NCBI GenBank assembly: GCA_001936135.1
Contig: CP012815.1
Span: forward strand, 992,001-1,056,000
From: Saccharomycopsis fibuligera x Saccharomycopsis cf. fibuligera
Taxonomy: Eukaryota > Ascomycota > Saccharomycetes > Ascoideales > Saccharomycopsidaceae
Length of the DNA stretch: 64,000 bases
Direction of reading: 5' to 3'
The notes beneath the pieces were generated by a model. That model did not search any database. It saw nothing but the letters and a program-made list of their open reading frames with translations, and was not told the origin of the DNA. The translations under genes were made by a program, and so were the position numbers. This document shows, piece by piece, positions 30,401 to 39,730 of the stretch; the first letter of the stretch is position 1, and each line of letters begins with the position of its first letter.

Positions 30401-32469
30401 AAGCGGAATTCAAAAAGAAAGCTACTGAATCGCAAGAGCACTTCTTGGTTCAATTGGATGCTAAGCCAATCAAAACCCAAATTGAGTTTTCCCAATATTC
30501 TAATAGTTTGAGAAAATTCTCATTAGATCTCTTGAGAACCATTTTGTCTCATAATGAAGATTTGGTAACATTTGCCAACTTGAGTGGATTTATTCCACTA
30601 TTGGAACAAAGTTTGCGTTCAGACAGTGAAGGGTTATTAATTGCCTGTTTGAAATTGCTTAATATGTTAGTGTTATTACCTTTAGATGAAGAAGCTAAAA
30701 AGAGATTTACCGTCTGTGCTAGAAAAGTGTTGCAAATTTTGAGAAACAGTCCAGCCACCAATTCCGATTTGGCCCAAGCTTGTTTGAAGTTCTTGGCTTC
30801 ATTAGTAAGACACAAAAACGAAGATGTTGAGTTAAAAAATTCTGCTATTTCTTATATTTTGGTCAAGTTGATGCCTGATTTGGAAGATCCTAATAGACAA
30901 GGTTTAGCCTTCAACTTTTTGAAAGCTGTGCTTTCTCAACATATTCCATTACCTGAAGTTTACGACGTTATGGAAAAAGTTTCCAAGATTATGGTGACTA
31001 ATCACACAAGAGAAGTTAGAAATATGGCTAGAAGCTCATACTTCCAATTCCTTATGGAATATGATCAAGGTAAAGGTAAGCTTGAAAAAGAGTTTTCCCT
31101 GTTGATAGCTAATTTGGATTATCCTGCCGAAGCCGGTAGACTCTCTGTTATGGAATTGATCAAGTCGATCTTGATCAAGGCTACTCCTGAACTTTTGGTG
31201 AAAATTTCTACTTCGTTTTTCGTCGCTTTGAGTAATGTCGCTGTTACTGATGATTCCGTCAAATGTCGTGAACTTGCCACTAACATTTTAACTGATTTGT
31301 TCAAGAAATTGAATACTAAGCACTTATCAACAATTGAAGCATATTTGATTTCTTGGATCAAACAAAGTTTGAACAATTTATTATTGAGATGCGGTTTCCA
31401 AATTTACAAGTTGTACATCACTGCGATTGGCGTTGACGTTAACGCTCAGCTTGATAAATTGTTTGTTGATCGTTTGAATGACATTTTAGTCGCCGCTGTT
31501 GAGAATGAAGATGACGATGAAGATGACAATGAAAGCCAAAACGCAACTGATCATAAATGGCAATTATTGTATGCTGGGTTAACCACATTCACCAAAGTTG
31601 CCTCTATCAGAAAAGAACTGGTTTTGGTTAATGCAGAATTCGAGAAGTTTTGGAAAAACGTCACTGTGTTGTTATTGTATCCACATTCTTGGGTCAGGTT
31701 GAGTTCCGCTAAATTAACCGGTATTGCATTGTCGAATTTACAAAAAATGAAATTGTTAACTGCTGATGATATTCAAAACATTGCTGGAAGATCAGTTAGA
31801 CAATTAGGCGCACCAAAAATTACTTCTGATCTTGGTAATCAAGTGGTCAAGAATCTTGTTTTCATTGTCATGCATTGGGAAAAAAATGATAGCAATTATA
31901 TTGCTAAGGGTAAGCAGCATGAAGAAGATGAAAATGAACAACAGGAACAGGATGGAAACACAAAATCTTTCAAATTTGCCGTTGAATGGCTTATCAACAA
32001 GATTAGTTTTATTATGAGAAACGATTACAGAACTCAAGATTTCATAAACTCCAAGAAGTTTGCCGTCAAGTTGGTCGCTATGATTATTCAAATTTTGCAA
32101 GTTGACAAATTGAACTTACCAACTGTCAGCGAGTCCATATTGCTTGGTCTTTATAATTTCACTGAAGAACAATACATTGACGAATCAGACAAGGATAAGA
32201 TTGAACTCAAGGAGCTTGCCAGCGAGTGTCAAAAGATCTTGCAAGATAAAATTGGAATGTCTGAATATAGTAAGATGCTTGTTCGCGTGAGAAAGATTGT
32301 TGCTGATAGAAGAATCGCCAGAAGAGCAAAGAGAGCACAGTTAGCCTTCACCAATCCTGAAGCTGCGGCTAAGAGAAAGATAAAAAAGCATGCTAACGTG
32401 AGAGCAAAGAGAAGACATGAAAAGGATGAAAGTGGGTATTATCATGGGAAGAAGAAGAGAATGTATTGA
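24496..32469 (+). CDS. UTP20: U3 snoRNP / SSU processome component Utp20
   Basis: Utp20 is a very large HEAT-repeat protein of the small-subunit processome, needed for 18S rRNA maturation in the nucleolus. This copy is 2657 residues (S. cerevisiae 2493). The N-terminus aligns by eye with yeast: RRYTYESFKQKLDSI, LSRWKEVNLSKNFTDF, LEPLLDLLSQFVHDLGEDF and ALSFL-type blocks. The body is alpha-helical throughout, with acidic loops near 900 (GEDEEDDSDF) and 2350 (NEDDDEDDNES). The C-terminal 60 residues are strongly basic (RRIARRAKRAQLAFTNPEAA then a KKKR end), as in the family, and probably bind RNA and serve nuclear import. No intron is needed. PAC and RRPE elements upstream agree with the role. 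Confidence 0.96.
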   Translation: MSGKVTKKTTKSTRRYTYESFKQKLDSISINSTTRSLNAQFKHDVSDDSFHFNEALSRWKEVNLSKNFTDFCRDIHPYVNSLAQLLYHKQVVFGKLKQYIDLHDNISLEPLLDLLSQFVHDLGEDFIEFYPESMKSLISLFLDVGSTNSNDTVTNQLMSNDNVIQWCFTSIVFIFKHLSKVLVKDLQPTLEVFYPCLILFKKFHILRFVSEAISFLIKKSPEKSVSKSLDFFKIKLDELKLENEKSALRNSLQIIFTESVKNVSGSFHSKALNNNLKLILNKAFDTEHINGQFVMAYCDVALTLLSHGEAENVTPIYQISINFINQFITEHSDKIAQDEKYIIAAFEILSALSFAEAGYKNSSWKLFDPCVRTLIKQVQLKESKAQYSSKMYEIISYFFTIVLRNAPMDFLAKFHPIIFQSMLKLDNSKWFLGFIDTSLAFQKEKTLIFGSKMISDYIVKHWKDHSKQISLFLTNVKSDVLVDLSAGTKYAGNKLSVSITADFYNSLIEDLNKLLNDLSGDSSTVNDSVLLEIYWRLLVLKYARHFKDYEILVQLFLKIFDQQFDSLFVIELAGNILDSLSKQDVSDTDRAKLLQKIVQKTTYTAYQEDELKFMEDNKLLQSNVFILGLANFINTISKDDKKSIELLNTNSEVLISSLSNCLLLPSHEIRSNVLGLISTIFIKTGKDVSVLINSAQTTEDVPMNLEHGRDLALRIRQLSSEFDKPDHKELERIIVVKWLFGFLSNKFKPVWDSILENIEKFVSKAEQQVWSLIQYFLYNRYSDADNEVFFKAKTISDSNNDENGEGIVENVELGMLDSRITSFYFSYNERFSNYYDLNRYLVKYSNGKRENTQHSTFIRFQSLNLLLKVPSLAEKKARFLVPIFLSDDTQATETYGEDEEDDSDFNSAIATWTVKDKNILIDLFGKFKNIKNIYKSDEVYQRGSELLCSRNAPIQKAALNVILAYKVPGIRKYADNLRNMLDETSFKDEIITFFNDNRAEDLNEVIGVILRILYGKSKVRVTSNSKQSKKNSIIKLLATLPENFVVQFLELGYGGIDFDSFFSNKNQTEDEVFGTLSITDRLMRQLSGFVNLLSDLISELKAKFPNVLEAALKPLVYAVSVSQYSSDKNNGTNTNLEKASKKVRQVGLKNLNSLFGLLRKENYAPTGDEEDDALKPNFTFEWENYFDSIYQFVVKPRLDKFSTENLQSPSSLLKIIVSWANVPEYTQFLFVDDFKPTRALLELFEHSDCKSSVLIELLNFALNIVSSENIDENFEKVRSLVIASSLKTLPQILTNVTVTKDVISRVVELLLLLIDKKFVQDNHTLKVLCNTLVHALDKSTFENYNNLDLITKTSIFVAISKLLLMLEISEFEEIRPIYETASKSFKVYADKTIRAALVDVLSVIGGKFNKFQEVANIIASLNSYNTKRISEPDFERRIDAFTVLNETKWSVLDAEQWYPLLFNCLFFINDEEESSIRSNARFSLTRFVDCIAAKPSAEAAAQHVHLLKDVILPNLRVGIRRDNERVQNEYVLLLSAIVSNEKYYTDLNDMQVLFFGKDEEADFFLNVNHIQIHRRQRAIRRSVAVGPKIAANNISHYLIPIIERYVYSTAETSRNLNVEAIDAIGLLTRYVTWKQYKALLKRFISYLRTKRDFFRDVVQLVVAVSKSLQVSVYNKEIARDEKIQEVEVNEAEADSEEAQVELAKGIHDKAVIIGLTNNTEEISSFVTNLFPQMVEILDERNEDTATEKVSISEALVSLILCLPEDLKIVELPSVLTKVAQILRSRSEELRDSVRKSLGKIVSSLGTKYFRFVIKELKSALRRGPQIHILSFTVHSLLVIMNPILKHGDLDDSAELIIDIVMEDTFGASAQEKEAEGYSSKTKEVKHSKSFDTAEILSSNISFTEFKVLLNPIKLLLGEHISLKTQHKLDELLRRVTLGVNHNQESKSRDALVLCYEIFCDADKIMAARKAEFKKKATESQEHFLVQLDAKPIKTQIEFSQYSNSLRKFSLDLLRTILSHNEDLVTFANLSGFIPLLEQSLRSDSEGLLIACLKLLNMLVLLPLDEEAKKRFTVCARKVLQILRNSPATNSDLAQACLKFLASLVRHKNEDVELKNSAISYILVKLMPDLEDPNRQGLAFNFLKAVLSQHIPLPEVYDVMEKVSKIMVTNHTREVRNMARSSYFQFLMEYDQGKGKLEKEFSLLIANLDYPAEAGRLSVMELIKSILIKATPELLVKISTSFFVALSNVAVTDDSVKCRELATNILTDLFKKLNTKHLSTIEAYLISWIKQSLNNLLLRCGFQIYKLYITAIGVDVNAQLDKLFVDRLNDILVAAVENEDDDEDDNESQNATDHKWQLLYAGLTTFTKVASIRKELVLVNAEFEKFWKNVTVLLLYPHSWVRLSSAKLTGIALSNLQKMKLLTADDIQNIAGRSVRQLGAPKITSDLGNQVVKNLVFIVMHWEKNDSNYIAKGKQHEEDENEQQEQDGNTKSFKFAVEWLINKISFIMRNDYRTQDFINSKKFAVKLVAMIIQILQVDKLNLPTVSESILLGLYNFTEEQYIDESDKDKIELKELASECQKILQDKIGMSEYSKMLVRVRKIVADRRIARRAKRAQLAFTNPEAAAKRKIKKHANVRAKRRHEKDESGYYHGKKKRMY

Positions 32470-33039
32470 TGTTGCGTGTTTATATATCAGTTACTAGTAA
32501 AATGTGTATTTTTAAGTTGAATTAATAAATTAATGTTAAATTTTTGTTAGATTATTAATATCAAAAGAATAATGTGAAGTGGATGTGTAAAACTTATACA
32601 AAGATCTAGAAACAGATTGAACTGCTAAGTTTACACCAATATAAATGAAAAAGCATGAAAACGAAAACTTCTCTTTCACAATCTGTTCAATGGGCAGTTT
32701 TAAGCATGGCGTTGACTTGGGAATGTTTACTGTTTTAGACCAAAGCGGGTACACTGCCAATTTAAAACGCTTTTGTCTATCATATTGTTAAAAAGACCTA
32801 TTTCAAGGAACGGCATTGCCCGAGATGAAGTGCCAGTCAATGAAACACTGATAATTGATTCCTACAAAAGTCGTGAAACGTATGCAATGAAACCTTTAGA
32901 GTGTAAAACGACAAACTATAGGAATGAAAAATAAATAGAAACAAACATGATATCAAATAACTGGAACAAATTTTTTTGAAGAAAAAGAAGAAGAAAAAAA
33001 GCTAGTTAAACAACTAATAATTACCTAGAAACCGAAAGT
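32470..33039. other. Convergent intergenic region UTP20 / TRS23
   Basis: 570 bp between converging stops, AT-rich, with no supported feature. Confidence 0.6.
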
Positions 33040-33954
33040 TCAAAACCCGCTGATTACCTCTTTCACTTTGTTATCAAATAACTCTGTCTTTATCGGCATA
33101 TCCATTGAGTAGAAAGGATTTTTCATCACATAATCACTATACACCACATATATCTTTCTAAGCAAATCCTCAGCAATTTCATAATCTGTATTAAGTGTTT
33201 TTTTCGTCTCGCCAGTTGCCGCTGCTGCTGATCCAGAATTAACAAAAGACAATGATGATGCAGTGTTAGCTAAACTTGTAACGCTACTTTCTGCGGCACC
33301 GGCAACAGCAGAAGCAGCAGCGCCCACTGCTCCAGTAGCTGTGGAGGCAGCTCTGCTGGAGTCATAGGAGCGTCGGCTATTGGCAGCAGTAGTTGCCGTT
33401 ACTGTTGCTCCTCCTGCTATGGAGTTTGAAGGCACGGGCTTCTCATGGATGTTTGGTGATGCAATCAAAATAAATTTTATTCCAGTTAAAGTTTGGAATA
33501 TGAAAATATTGAATAAACTGGTTTCTATTGTATTCATCCCCGTTAAGTTACTATTCATGTAGAAAAAATTAGAATTGAGCTTATTGTAACTGATGGACGA
33601 GTTGGAAAGTAAGTTGACATTAGTCACTGCTGCATTACCCAGGCTGACAAAGTTACTAATAAGTTGGTTCAACCGACTACTGCTGTTTTCATTGTTACTA
33701 TTTTCATTGAATGTAGTTGTATTTGCCAAATGATGGTTATGATGTAGCTTTGGTGTGTTTAAGGTATCGGCAAGAGACGACGTTGGGTTTTTCACCTGAG
33801 GTGGGGTTAACTTGGATGCAATTGCATGAACACCGTGAATTGTTCCGGCAAACACCAAATAGTCATTAATCGAGAGCTTATTAAGTCCGTTGGAGTAGTC
33901 CTGCTGGTAGATCAAGCCACCGGCTCTATTGAGAATGAACAACGAGTGGATCAT
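33040..33954 (-). CDS. TRS23: TRAPP complex subunit Trs23
   Basis: Trs23 is a core longin-like subunit of TRAPP complexes, which activate the Rab Ypt1 on ER-Golgi membranes. This copy is 304 residues (yeast 219). The N-terminus [18 protein letters not shown] and [20 protein letters not shown] matches yeast Trs23 (INKSGGLIYQRNF, LILASTLHGVFAIASQLTP). Next come [21 protein letters not shown] and the C-terminal block around [20 protein letters not shown] and [15 protein letters not shown], also conserved. Two inserts explain the extra length: an Asn/Ser/Thr-rich one (about 60-140) and an Ala/Ser/Thr-rich one (about 175-250). The ATG at 33954 precedes the conserved first strand. Confidence 0.93.
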   Translation of the reverse strand: MIHSLFILNRAGGLIYQQDYSNGLNKLSINDYLVFAGTIHGVHAIASKLTPPQVKNPTSSLADTLNTPKLHHNHHLANTTTFNENSNNENSSSRLNQLISNFVSLGNAAVTNVNLLSNSSISYNKLNSNFFYMNSNLTGMNTIETSLFNIFIFQTLTGIKFILIASPNIHEKPVPSNSIAGGATVTATTAANSRRSYDSSRAASTATGAVGAAASAVAGAAESSVTSLANTASSLSFVNSGSAAAATGETKKTLNTDYEIAEDLLRKIYVVYSDYVMKNPFYSMDMPIKTELFDNKVKEVISGF

Positions 33955-34691
33955 GTTGATATTTGTAGTATCGCAGCGGGTGTCCTTATTGTATGGGTTG
34001 ATATTGAGAGTGTTCCTAAAACCAATTCCGGCCTTTTGCTACCTTTTAAAGTCAGCTGAGTTTCACTGGACTGCTCTTGTCAGTACCAAATACTTTCATC
34101 AATCACTCAGCTTCATCATCCTCTTTCCGTGTGTACATGTCTAGTCAAATTGATTTCGTTTTCTGCCAACTGTTTCTGCAACGCACACACCTTACCCGGA
34201 CCGTCTGCGTCAAATGCAGTGCGCCTGCAAATGCTCAACATGAAGCATAAAGTCTTGACTCTTTTTGAACTCTTTACAATATATCAGCAAAGCAAAATGA
34301 GTTTATTATTAACTTTTAAGGATTGATAAATATGTGCAACGTGACGAATTTTCGCCAGTTTTTAGGTTATATACATTCTATAATCTTTTGTTTTATTAAT
34401 GAGTAAAATGTTCGTTAGTATCGTTAAATAATGGGTAATGCTGATAGTTGTGGTGGTCATTGAAAAAACGACATGAAAGGAATTGTTTGACAAAGGAAGC
34501 CAAGTTGTACTGGTTACCTGTGAAAACTATTTTTAGGTTTGAAAGGTAAAGGCTGCTGAACGAAAAGGGACACTTGTTGCGAAGGGGTAGCCTAAAAGCA
34601 AGACGGTTTGGTAATCACCATCAGTACTGACAAGCTGTTCCAAACTAAGTTCAAGCCAGACTCAATTTCAATTTTTCAATAAACGTGGGGC
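33955..34691. other. Intergenic region TRS23 / MTF1
   Basis: 737 bp containing the TRS23 promoter and MTF1 3' flank. No supported gene. Confidence 0.6.
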
Positions 34692-35903
34692 TTATTTTTT
34701 GATTATATCCCGTGTTTGGTCCTCTGCAAAGTCCAAAAGAATCTCCGGTTTGAATGGCCAATACTGGAACAAGTTCGTGAGAGTATACAACTGATCAACC
34801 GTCAACTCCATCGGCATCAAATTTCTCATTGATGCGAATTCTGGCTCACCATCGTAAAACAAAAGTGCTCCGGGACCCAACAATTCAATGCTTTCATATA
34901 ATGGTGTTGACCGCATCATGAAAAGCTGTTTTGTCACGTAGTCAAAATGTTCCATGTTCAAGTCCATTGGCACGTCTTTTGGCCGGACATCTATCACTGC
35001 AATATCTTCAGTTTTGGACAGCAATACTCCATCAGTTTTCCTGATTATTACAGGATCATCCTTTTCCATTCGTTCCTTTGTGAAAAACGTTGCTGCTTTA
35101 CCCCGTTTGTCTCCATAAGCACCACCAGCCATTGCTGGGGTCTCAGTAACGGCAACGAGTCGACAATCGGCAAATGCTTCAAACATCACACCCATTCTCG
35201 TACGATTTCCAACATCAGTAAGCATTTTTAGCGCACTCACTTGTGAAACAATCATGAGCATACGTACGAGACCGTATCGCTGAAGCCAGTTTTTGTTAGC
35301 AATGCACCCAATATGTTGCACGGCAAGCCCTTCACCAAGCTTATTGGTATAGTTGCCCGTTATGAGCATCTTGGTGTGCAAATGGTCGCGTGTTTGAGTT
35401 TCTGGATTTAAAATTTTTTCCTCAATGAGTTCGGGGAAGGATTCCCAAATATATGGGTTCTTATCGGTGAGCACAATATTGTCTAGTGAAAGATCGGCAG
35501 TTTCTCCTTCATTGATTACCTCGGTGGGATCAGGTTTCTTTTTTCTTCCTCTTGTAGATTTGGGCTTGGTTTTGGCTTCTGTTGCAGCTGCATTCTTAAT
35601 TTTACCATTCAAGAGCTTATCATTAATGAAGGCTCTGGCCTTAGGCCCATGCTCCATGAGGATATGTTTAGCACCACTGCCCTTGGGGTTGCCATTGGCT
35701 AAGTAATTCTCTAGTTCAATTGGCAAGATAGCTGAGTTAGGGTACATGTGAATTGCCTGTAGTTTGCTAAGATCTTTGAAATGTGAAGCATAGTCAAGTT
35801 TCTTGAAGATGGAGTTCCATACAACCGGGTCCATAATATGTGTGAAACCATAACGGTAGTTCAACAGCGAATAAACGGATTTATTGAACACAGGCTTGAA
35901 CAT
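34692..35903 (-). CDS. MTF1: Mitochondrial transcription factor Mtf1
   Basis: Mtf1 is the specificity factor that lets the mitochondrial RNA polymerase Rpo41 open promoters; it descends from rRNA dimethyladenosine transferases. This copy has 403 residues (S. cerevisiae 341). Recognisable parts are YGFTHIMDPVVWNSIFKKLD, LQAIHMYPNSAILPIELENYL, LMEHGPKARAFINDKL and YIWESFPELIEE. Further on are HIGCIANKNWLQRYGLVRML, the segment with RTRMGVMFEAFADCRLVA, and a C-terminal part ending FQYWPFKPEILLDFAEDQ. An extra lysine-rich insert (about 105-145, AKTKPKSTRGRKKKPDP) accounts for most of the added length. No classical presequence is obvious, as for yeast Mtf1. Confidence 0.88.
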   Translation of the reverse strand: MFKPVFNKSVYSLLNYRYGFTHIMDPVVWNSIFKKLDYASHFKDLSKLQAIHMYPNSAILPIELENYLANGNPKGSGAKHILMEHGPKARAFINDKLLNGKIKNAAATEAKTKPKSTRGRKKKPDPTEVINEGETADLSLDNIVLTDKNPYIWESFPELIEEKILNPETQTRDHLHTKMLITGNYTNKLGEGLAVQHIGCIANKNWLQRYGLVRMLMIVSQVSALKMLTDVGNRTRMGVMFEAFADCRLVAVTETPAMAGGAYGDKRGKAATFFTKERMEKDDPVIIRKTDGVLLSKTEDIAVIDVRPKDVPMDLNMEHFDYVTKQLFMMRSTPLYESIELLGPGALLFYDGEPEFASMRNLMPMELTVDQLYTLTNLFQYWPFKPEILLDFAEDQTRDIIKK

Positions 35904-37247
35904 TTGTAATGACTTGCTTGTTTATGATTTAAATAAGCCGCCTTTTTCCCCCCGCTTTTTCCACGGGCTTTCCTTTGATATTGACAATTAGCTGTGTATA
36001 TTTGACAGAAGTAATAGTGTGATTTGATATATCTGCTATAGCCATTGCCATCATCCGCGTGCCAAATTTTTTCACTGTTCATCGCCAAATTATTTTTTTT
36101 CTTGTATGCAAAAACATGTTAGTGCATGCACTATCCGTTTCTTACCCGCGCAAAATCGCAGCCTTATGACAGTTCCAACATGCACTTCACAACTCTCTTG
36201 ATACATTTTATCAATTTTTTATATTACGGACGATGGTCTGCCCGGTATACCAGTTTGAGATTTGAAAATTTTATAAGGAAAGTTGTTCTTTTTCTCTCTT
36301 TCTTTTGGCTTGAAACGCAACGTAGGTTCTCGCGGTAACTGGTTCTGGACCCACAACTTCTTTGAGAGAGCACCAAATGAACTTTCTTAGTTTATTTTAT
36401 AAGGTCAAAGGTCAACCATATTTTTTATATTTTTTGGCACAAGTCAGCTGAAAGTCCATAGTTAAATTTTAGGTTACTGTTTATTTCTACGATGCTGTAG
36501 TTCAGCCATGCTCAGTAGTGGTGTTGTAGGTCCAGTATCACTGTGTAAAAGAAATTGAATCATCTTCTTGCGCCTAACAACGCATTTCAAAAGGTATCTA
36601 ATATGACGGCATAATGCGTCTTTTTGTAAAGACACAGGAATAAGAAGTTAGAGCAAACTTAGTGTACGTTAATAATTGAATATGTATTGGCAATAAGCGC
36701 TAGTAAAACAAAAGCAAAAACAAATGAACTAATTGAACTATTTGCGTGCAAGCACTAAATTGGCATTGCAAGAAATAAAGACCAAGCACTATAAATACGG
36801 GGCTGGCATGGCTTTAAAGAAAAACAAAATGTAGAAGTATCAAAAATTAGAATTGGAATGTAGACATGATTATGGGAAACTGCACAAAAGTATTGTGTCT
36901 TGTATCTCTTGTACCTTGCAAGTTATTTCAACTTTCTTTATTTCTGTTTTTTCTTTTTAATGATCGATATTTTGCTACTTTTCGTTGATCAGGCGAAGGC
37001 TATGCAAGTGCTTTATGAGTGTTGGCAACTGGCTTGGAGAGTAAAATGGATGGATGAATGAATGCATTGCTCAATTGCTTCTGTAACTGCATAAAAGGCG
37101 ATAGCGGACTAAGCGCGTATTAATTGATCGAGCGATAGGGGATGAAAGGAGAAAAGCGGACTGTGTGCCCCGACATCGCTTCAAAACGGAAATGCAGGGA
37201 AAGTAAGTAAGTGAGATATGATGTGTTCGTGAGTTATGTGTATGCAG
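35904..37247. other. Long intergenic region MTF1 / PET20-like
   Basis: 1.34 kb between two leftward genes. It contains the MTF1 promoter, the PET20-like 3' flank, and a TATA box with short ORFs on the plus strand (36790-36988) listed as a candidate transcript. Confidence 0.5.
36790..36988 (+). other. Candidate small transcription unit with 40-codon ORF
   Basis: TATAAATA at 36790-36797 is followed by an ATG at 36808 opening an 8-codon frame that ends in ATG-TAG. A second ATG-TAG pair follows near 36859, then a 40-codon ORF (ATG at 36866, TGA 36986-36988). The ORF product is hydrophobic: MIMGNCTKVLCLVSLVPC, then a Leu/Phe stretch. I do not recognise it. It may be chance. Confidence 0.2.
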
Positions 37248-38087
37248 TTAATCTTTGAATCCTCTTTTCGAAAAGTATTCTTTCCAGTTGATCTGTTGAT
37301 CATTTTCGTTTTCTGATTCTTCAAATGAGTAATTCACTTGATTTTGCTGCGGCGAGGCAAACAGCGAAGACGATGACGATGATGATGCGGTAGATGAGGA
37401 TGACTTGGTCAAATATTCCGAGGTTGAATTGATTGATCTTGGGGTTTTAGCTTTGGCTGGAGCCGGAGGTTTTTGAAAGGGCTTTAGCCTCATAAGCACT
37501 CTGTAAGGAATATTATCCATTTCTTTGAAATGCTCGGTGCCGAGGGCTGAGTTATTCCACATGTTTGGCACGACATAAGTAGCTTTGCTTCCGCCGCTGG
37601 TGCCAGCTTGAGCAAATCCACCAGTTTTATCAAATCTGAGAGGCTTGCAGTCATTTTTGATTGGAAGCAAGAGGGGTCTGTAGCCAGAATACAAAATATC
37701 CTGTCTGAATCTTCTGAGGTCCAAGTGTGATGTCGAAGCGACCCTTGGAAGACTGTGCAAGTTTGCTGATTTCAACGTGGTGCGCTTCACATCAACAGTG
37801 CGGTTAAACTCCTTGATAAAGTTGGAGAACTTCTTCTCCGAGGAAAGATCAAGCTTTCCTCTTTTTGCCGGCTTAATGTTAGCGCTTGTTGGAGTGGTGG
37901 TATTGTTTGTGTTATTGCTGTTTCCGCTGGCGTTCTTTTTGGAGTCTGGATTCTGGTCGCTGTCCTCGAACTTTAGCTTATGGTTGAATGGCTTGTGGGA
38001 TGATGAGAAGGCGCGGGCAGGAGATCTAGCAAACACGCTGCGGGAAGCAGCGGCAGTTCTGCGTGATGAGCAAGAGATAAACAGCAT
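37248..38087 (-). CDS. Pet20/Sue1-family mitochondrial protein
   Basis: A 279-residue protein with a clear mitochondrial presequence: the first 35 residues are rich in Arg, Ser and Ala with no acids (SSRRTAAASRSVFARSPARA). The conserved Pet20-family domain spans about 110-210: LHSLPRVASTSHLDLRRFR, QDILYSGYRPLLLPIKND, YVVPNMWNNSALGTEHFKEM and NIPYRVLMRLKPF. S. cerevisiae members are Pet20 (253 residues, respiratory growth) and Sue1 (206 residues, degradation of unstable cytochrome c); I cannot tell which is the closer orthologue. The tail is Ser-rich, and a second low-complexity Asn/Thr stretch lies at about 50-70. TCACGTG at 38363 lies 276 bp upstream of the ATG. Confidence 0.8.
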   Translation of the reverse strand: MLFISCSSRRTAAASRSVFARSPARAFSSSHKPFNHKLKFEDSDQNPDSKKNASGNSNNTNNTTTPTSANIKPAKRGKLDLSSEKKFSNFIKEFNRTVDVKRTTLKSANLHSLPRVASTSHLDLRRFRQDILYSGYRPLLLPIKNDCKPLRFDKTGGFAQAGTSGGSKATYVVPNMWNNSALGTEHFKEMDNIPYRVLMRLKPFQKPPAPAKAKTPRSINSTSEYLTKSSSSTASSSSSSSLFASPQQNQVNYSFEESENENDQQINWKEYFSKRGFKD

Positions 38088-38304
38088 CTTTGGTGGTGGA
38101 CGTGAATGTGAGCCGTATATAAAGTAGGAGTAGTTTGATATGATATAGGTTGATATGATATGATTTCAAAACCAATCGCCAACTGGGGGCACTGCCAGGA
38201 AAAAGCAGCCGATGAGAAGCGGCAGCCCTGGCGCTTAAAAGCAGTTCACAGCAAAAAAAAGAAAATAAATCGCACCTGCCGTCCGCTGCGATGCCTGCAC
38301 ATGT

Positions 38305-38335
38305 CTGACTGACTGACTGACTGACTGACTGACTG
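38305..38335. repeat. (CTGA)n microsatellite
   Basis: 31 bp of perfect CTGA tetranucleotide repeat, 7.75 units, in the PET20-like/ECM15 divergent region. Confidence 0.95.
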
Positions 38336-38362
38336 CGATGAGTGGGAAATCACCAGAGTGGG

Positions 38363-38369
38363 TCACGTG
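38363..38369. promoter_or_regulatory. TCACGTG site upstream of PET20-like gene
   Basis: A Cbf1-type TCACGTG, 276 bp upstream of the PET20-like ATG. The same heptamer is present at 40804-40810 and 46408-46414. Confidence 0.35.
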
Positions 38370-39594
38370 CGATGAGCCACCGGGTGGCAACCTGTCAGCG
38401 CTTAGGCAGCGAAGAGAGGTAGGCATCTGTTCGGTGGTGGAATATTATTGATTTGGAGGCGGTGGTGATAATGTTGATGATGGCGACAGGTAATTGATAT
38501 ACAAGCCCTTTGACTTACTCTAGCCCTTGTTGTTGCACTTGTCTACCAAAACATCGAAATGAGGCGTTGGCTGACGGAGCTTGTTTGCTAGGAGCACCGC
38601 TCTGATGTATAAAAAAAACGCCATGTCCGCTTTGCTTTTCAGAGCTTTTTACGTTGCGCTGTCAGATAGATGGTTGTATAGCGTTACACTCAAACAGCTA
38701 CAACTGTGAATTCAAGTAAGTAATACAGAGCTGAGTGCTTTCTTTCACGAATTTTTGACAATATCATGGCGGCTATTTCATGAGAAAATCCCCGTCACGG
38801 ACGCAATTGACAATACACAATACAGATATTGCTCACCAGTCACCCCAAATTAGCAGACAGTTCGGCAATGGCAAGAAAAGCAGCCGTCTTCTGACAGCGT
38901 TTTGTTGCAGAAAGGTGTGCATTCTTGCTATTGCTGTTGCGAATATAAGATAAAGATAAATAAAAATAAAAATAAAAAATAAAAAGTTTTTTAAAACCCG
39001 TTTACAAATTTGGCGAGAATGTTACTTTGTTAGGCCGATGCAGGTACTTTTGAATTCAAATGCTGGTGATTTGACTTCAACAGTGCATGCAACGGGTGTG
39101 GACTAATCGTGTCTCGTTTAACTGTTTCTTCGCCTCATTATGGGCGCACCGATAACAAGTTTTTCCGAACCCTTACTTGCTCGTCACTTCATGAATTATT
39201 GACGCATCAGGTTATTTGGCAAATTTGTTCGACTATATCCAATGTGTGTGTTAGCAAGACCTAAAGCACGGAACGGAAAGCTCGGACAATGCTCAAATAA
39301 CACACTATCTATCTTATTTTTTTACTGCAAACAGACGATAAGTCATTCTCCTTGCAGTGCTTACAATTTAAATTATTCGGTGGCTTTATTTTTCCCTGAA
39401 ACGTGCGACGACATATGTGCAACTCCGGCCAGATCTATTGTTTGTCGCTGTTATCTATTTCATCGCACCTACTCCGAGGATGGTGTACAATCAAAACTTA
39501 TCCGGGGGTCTCAATTATAATTGAGCATGCCCGTCATAGGTGACATGCATAGCTAGCCGGCTGGCTTTCTAATGTTAGCTTTTCCGAGTTTTGC

Positions 39595-39628
<34 letters not shown>

Positions 39629-39730
39629 CGTTTCTCTGTATTGCTGATACTAACTGTTGAGGTTTATTGTTTAGTTTTGCCAACAAAAATTTCTTATTTT
39701 TACACCGCTTTTAGCCCAACTCAAATCAAC

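Larger units (their letters stand above)
38088..39730. other. PET20-like / ECM15 divergent region
   Basis: 1.64 kb between divergent starts. It is GC-richer near 38200-38450, with a CTGA microsatellite, TCACGTG, and T25 at 39604-39628 about 100 bp before the ECM15 ATG. No RNA gene identified. Confidence 0.6.
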
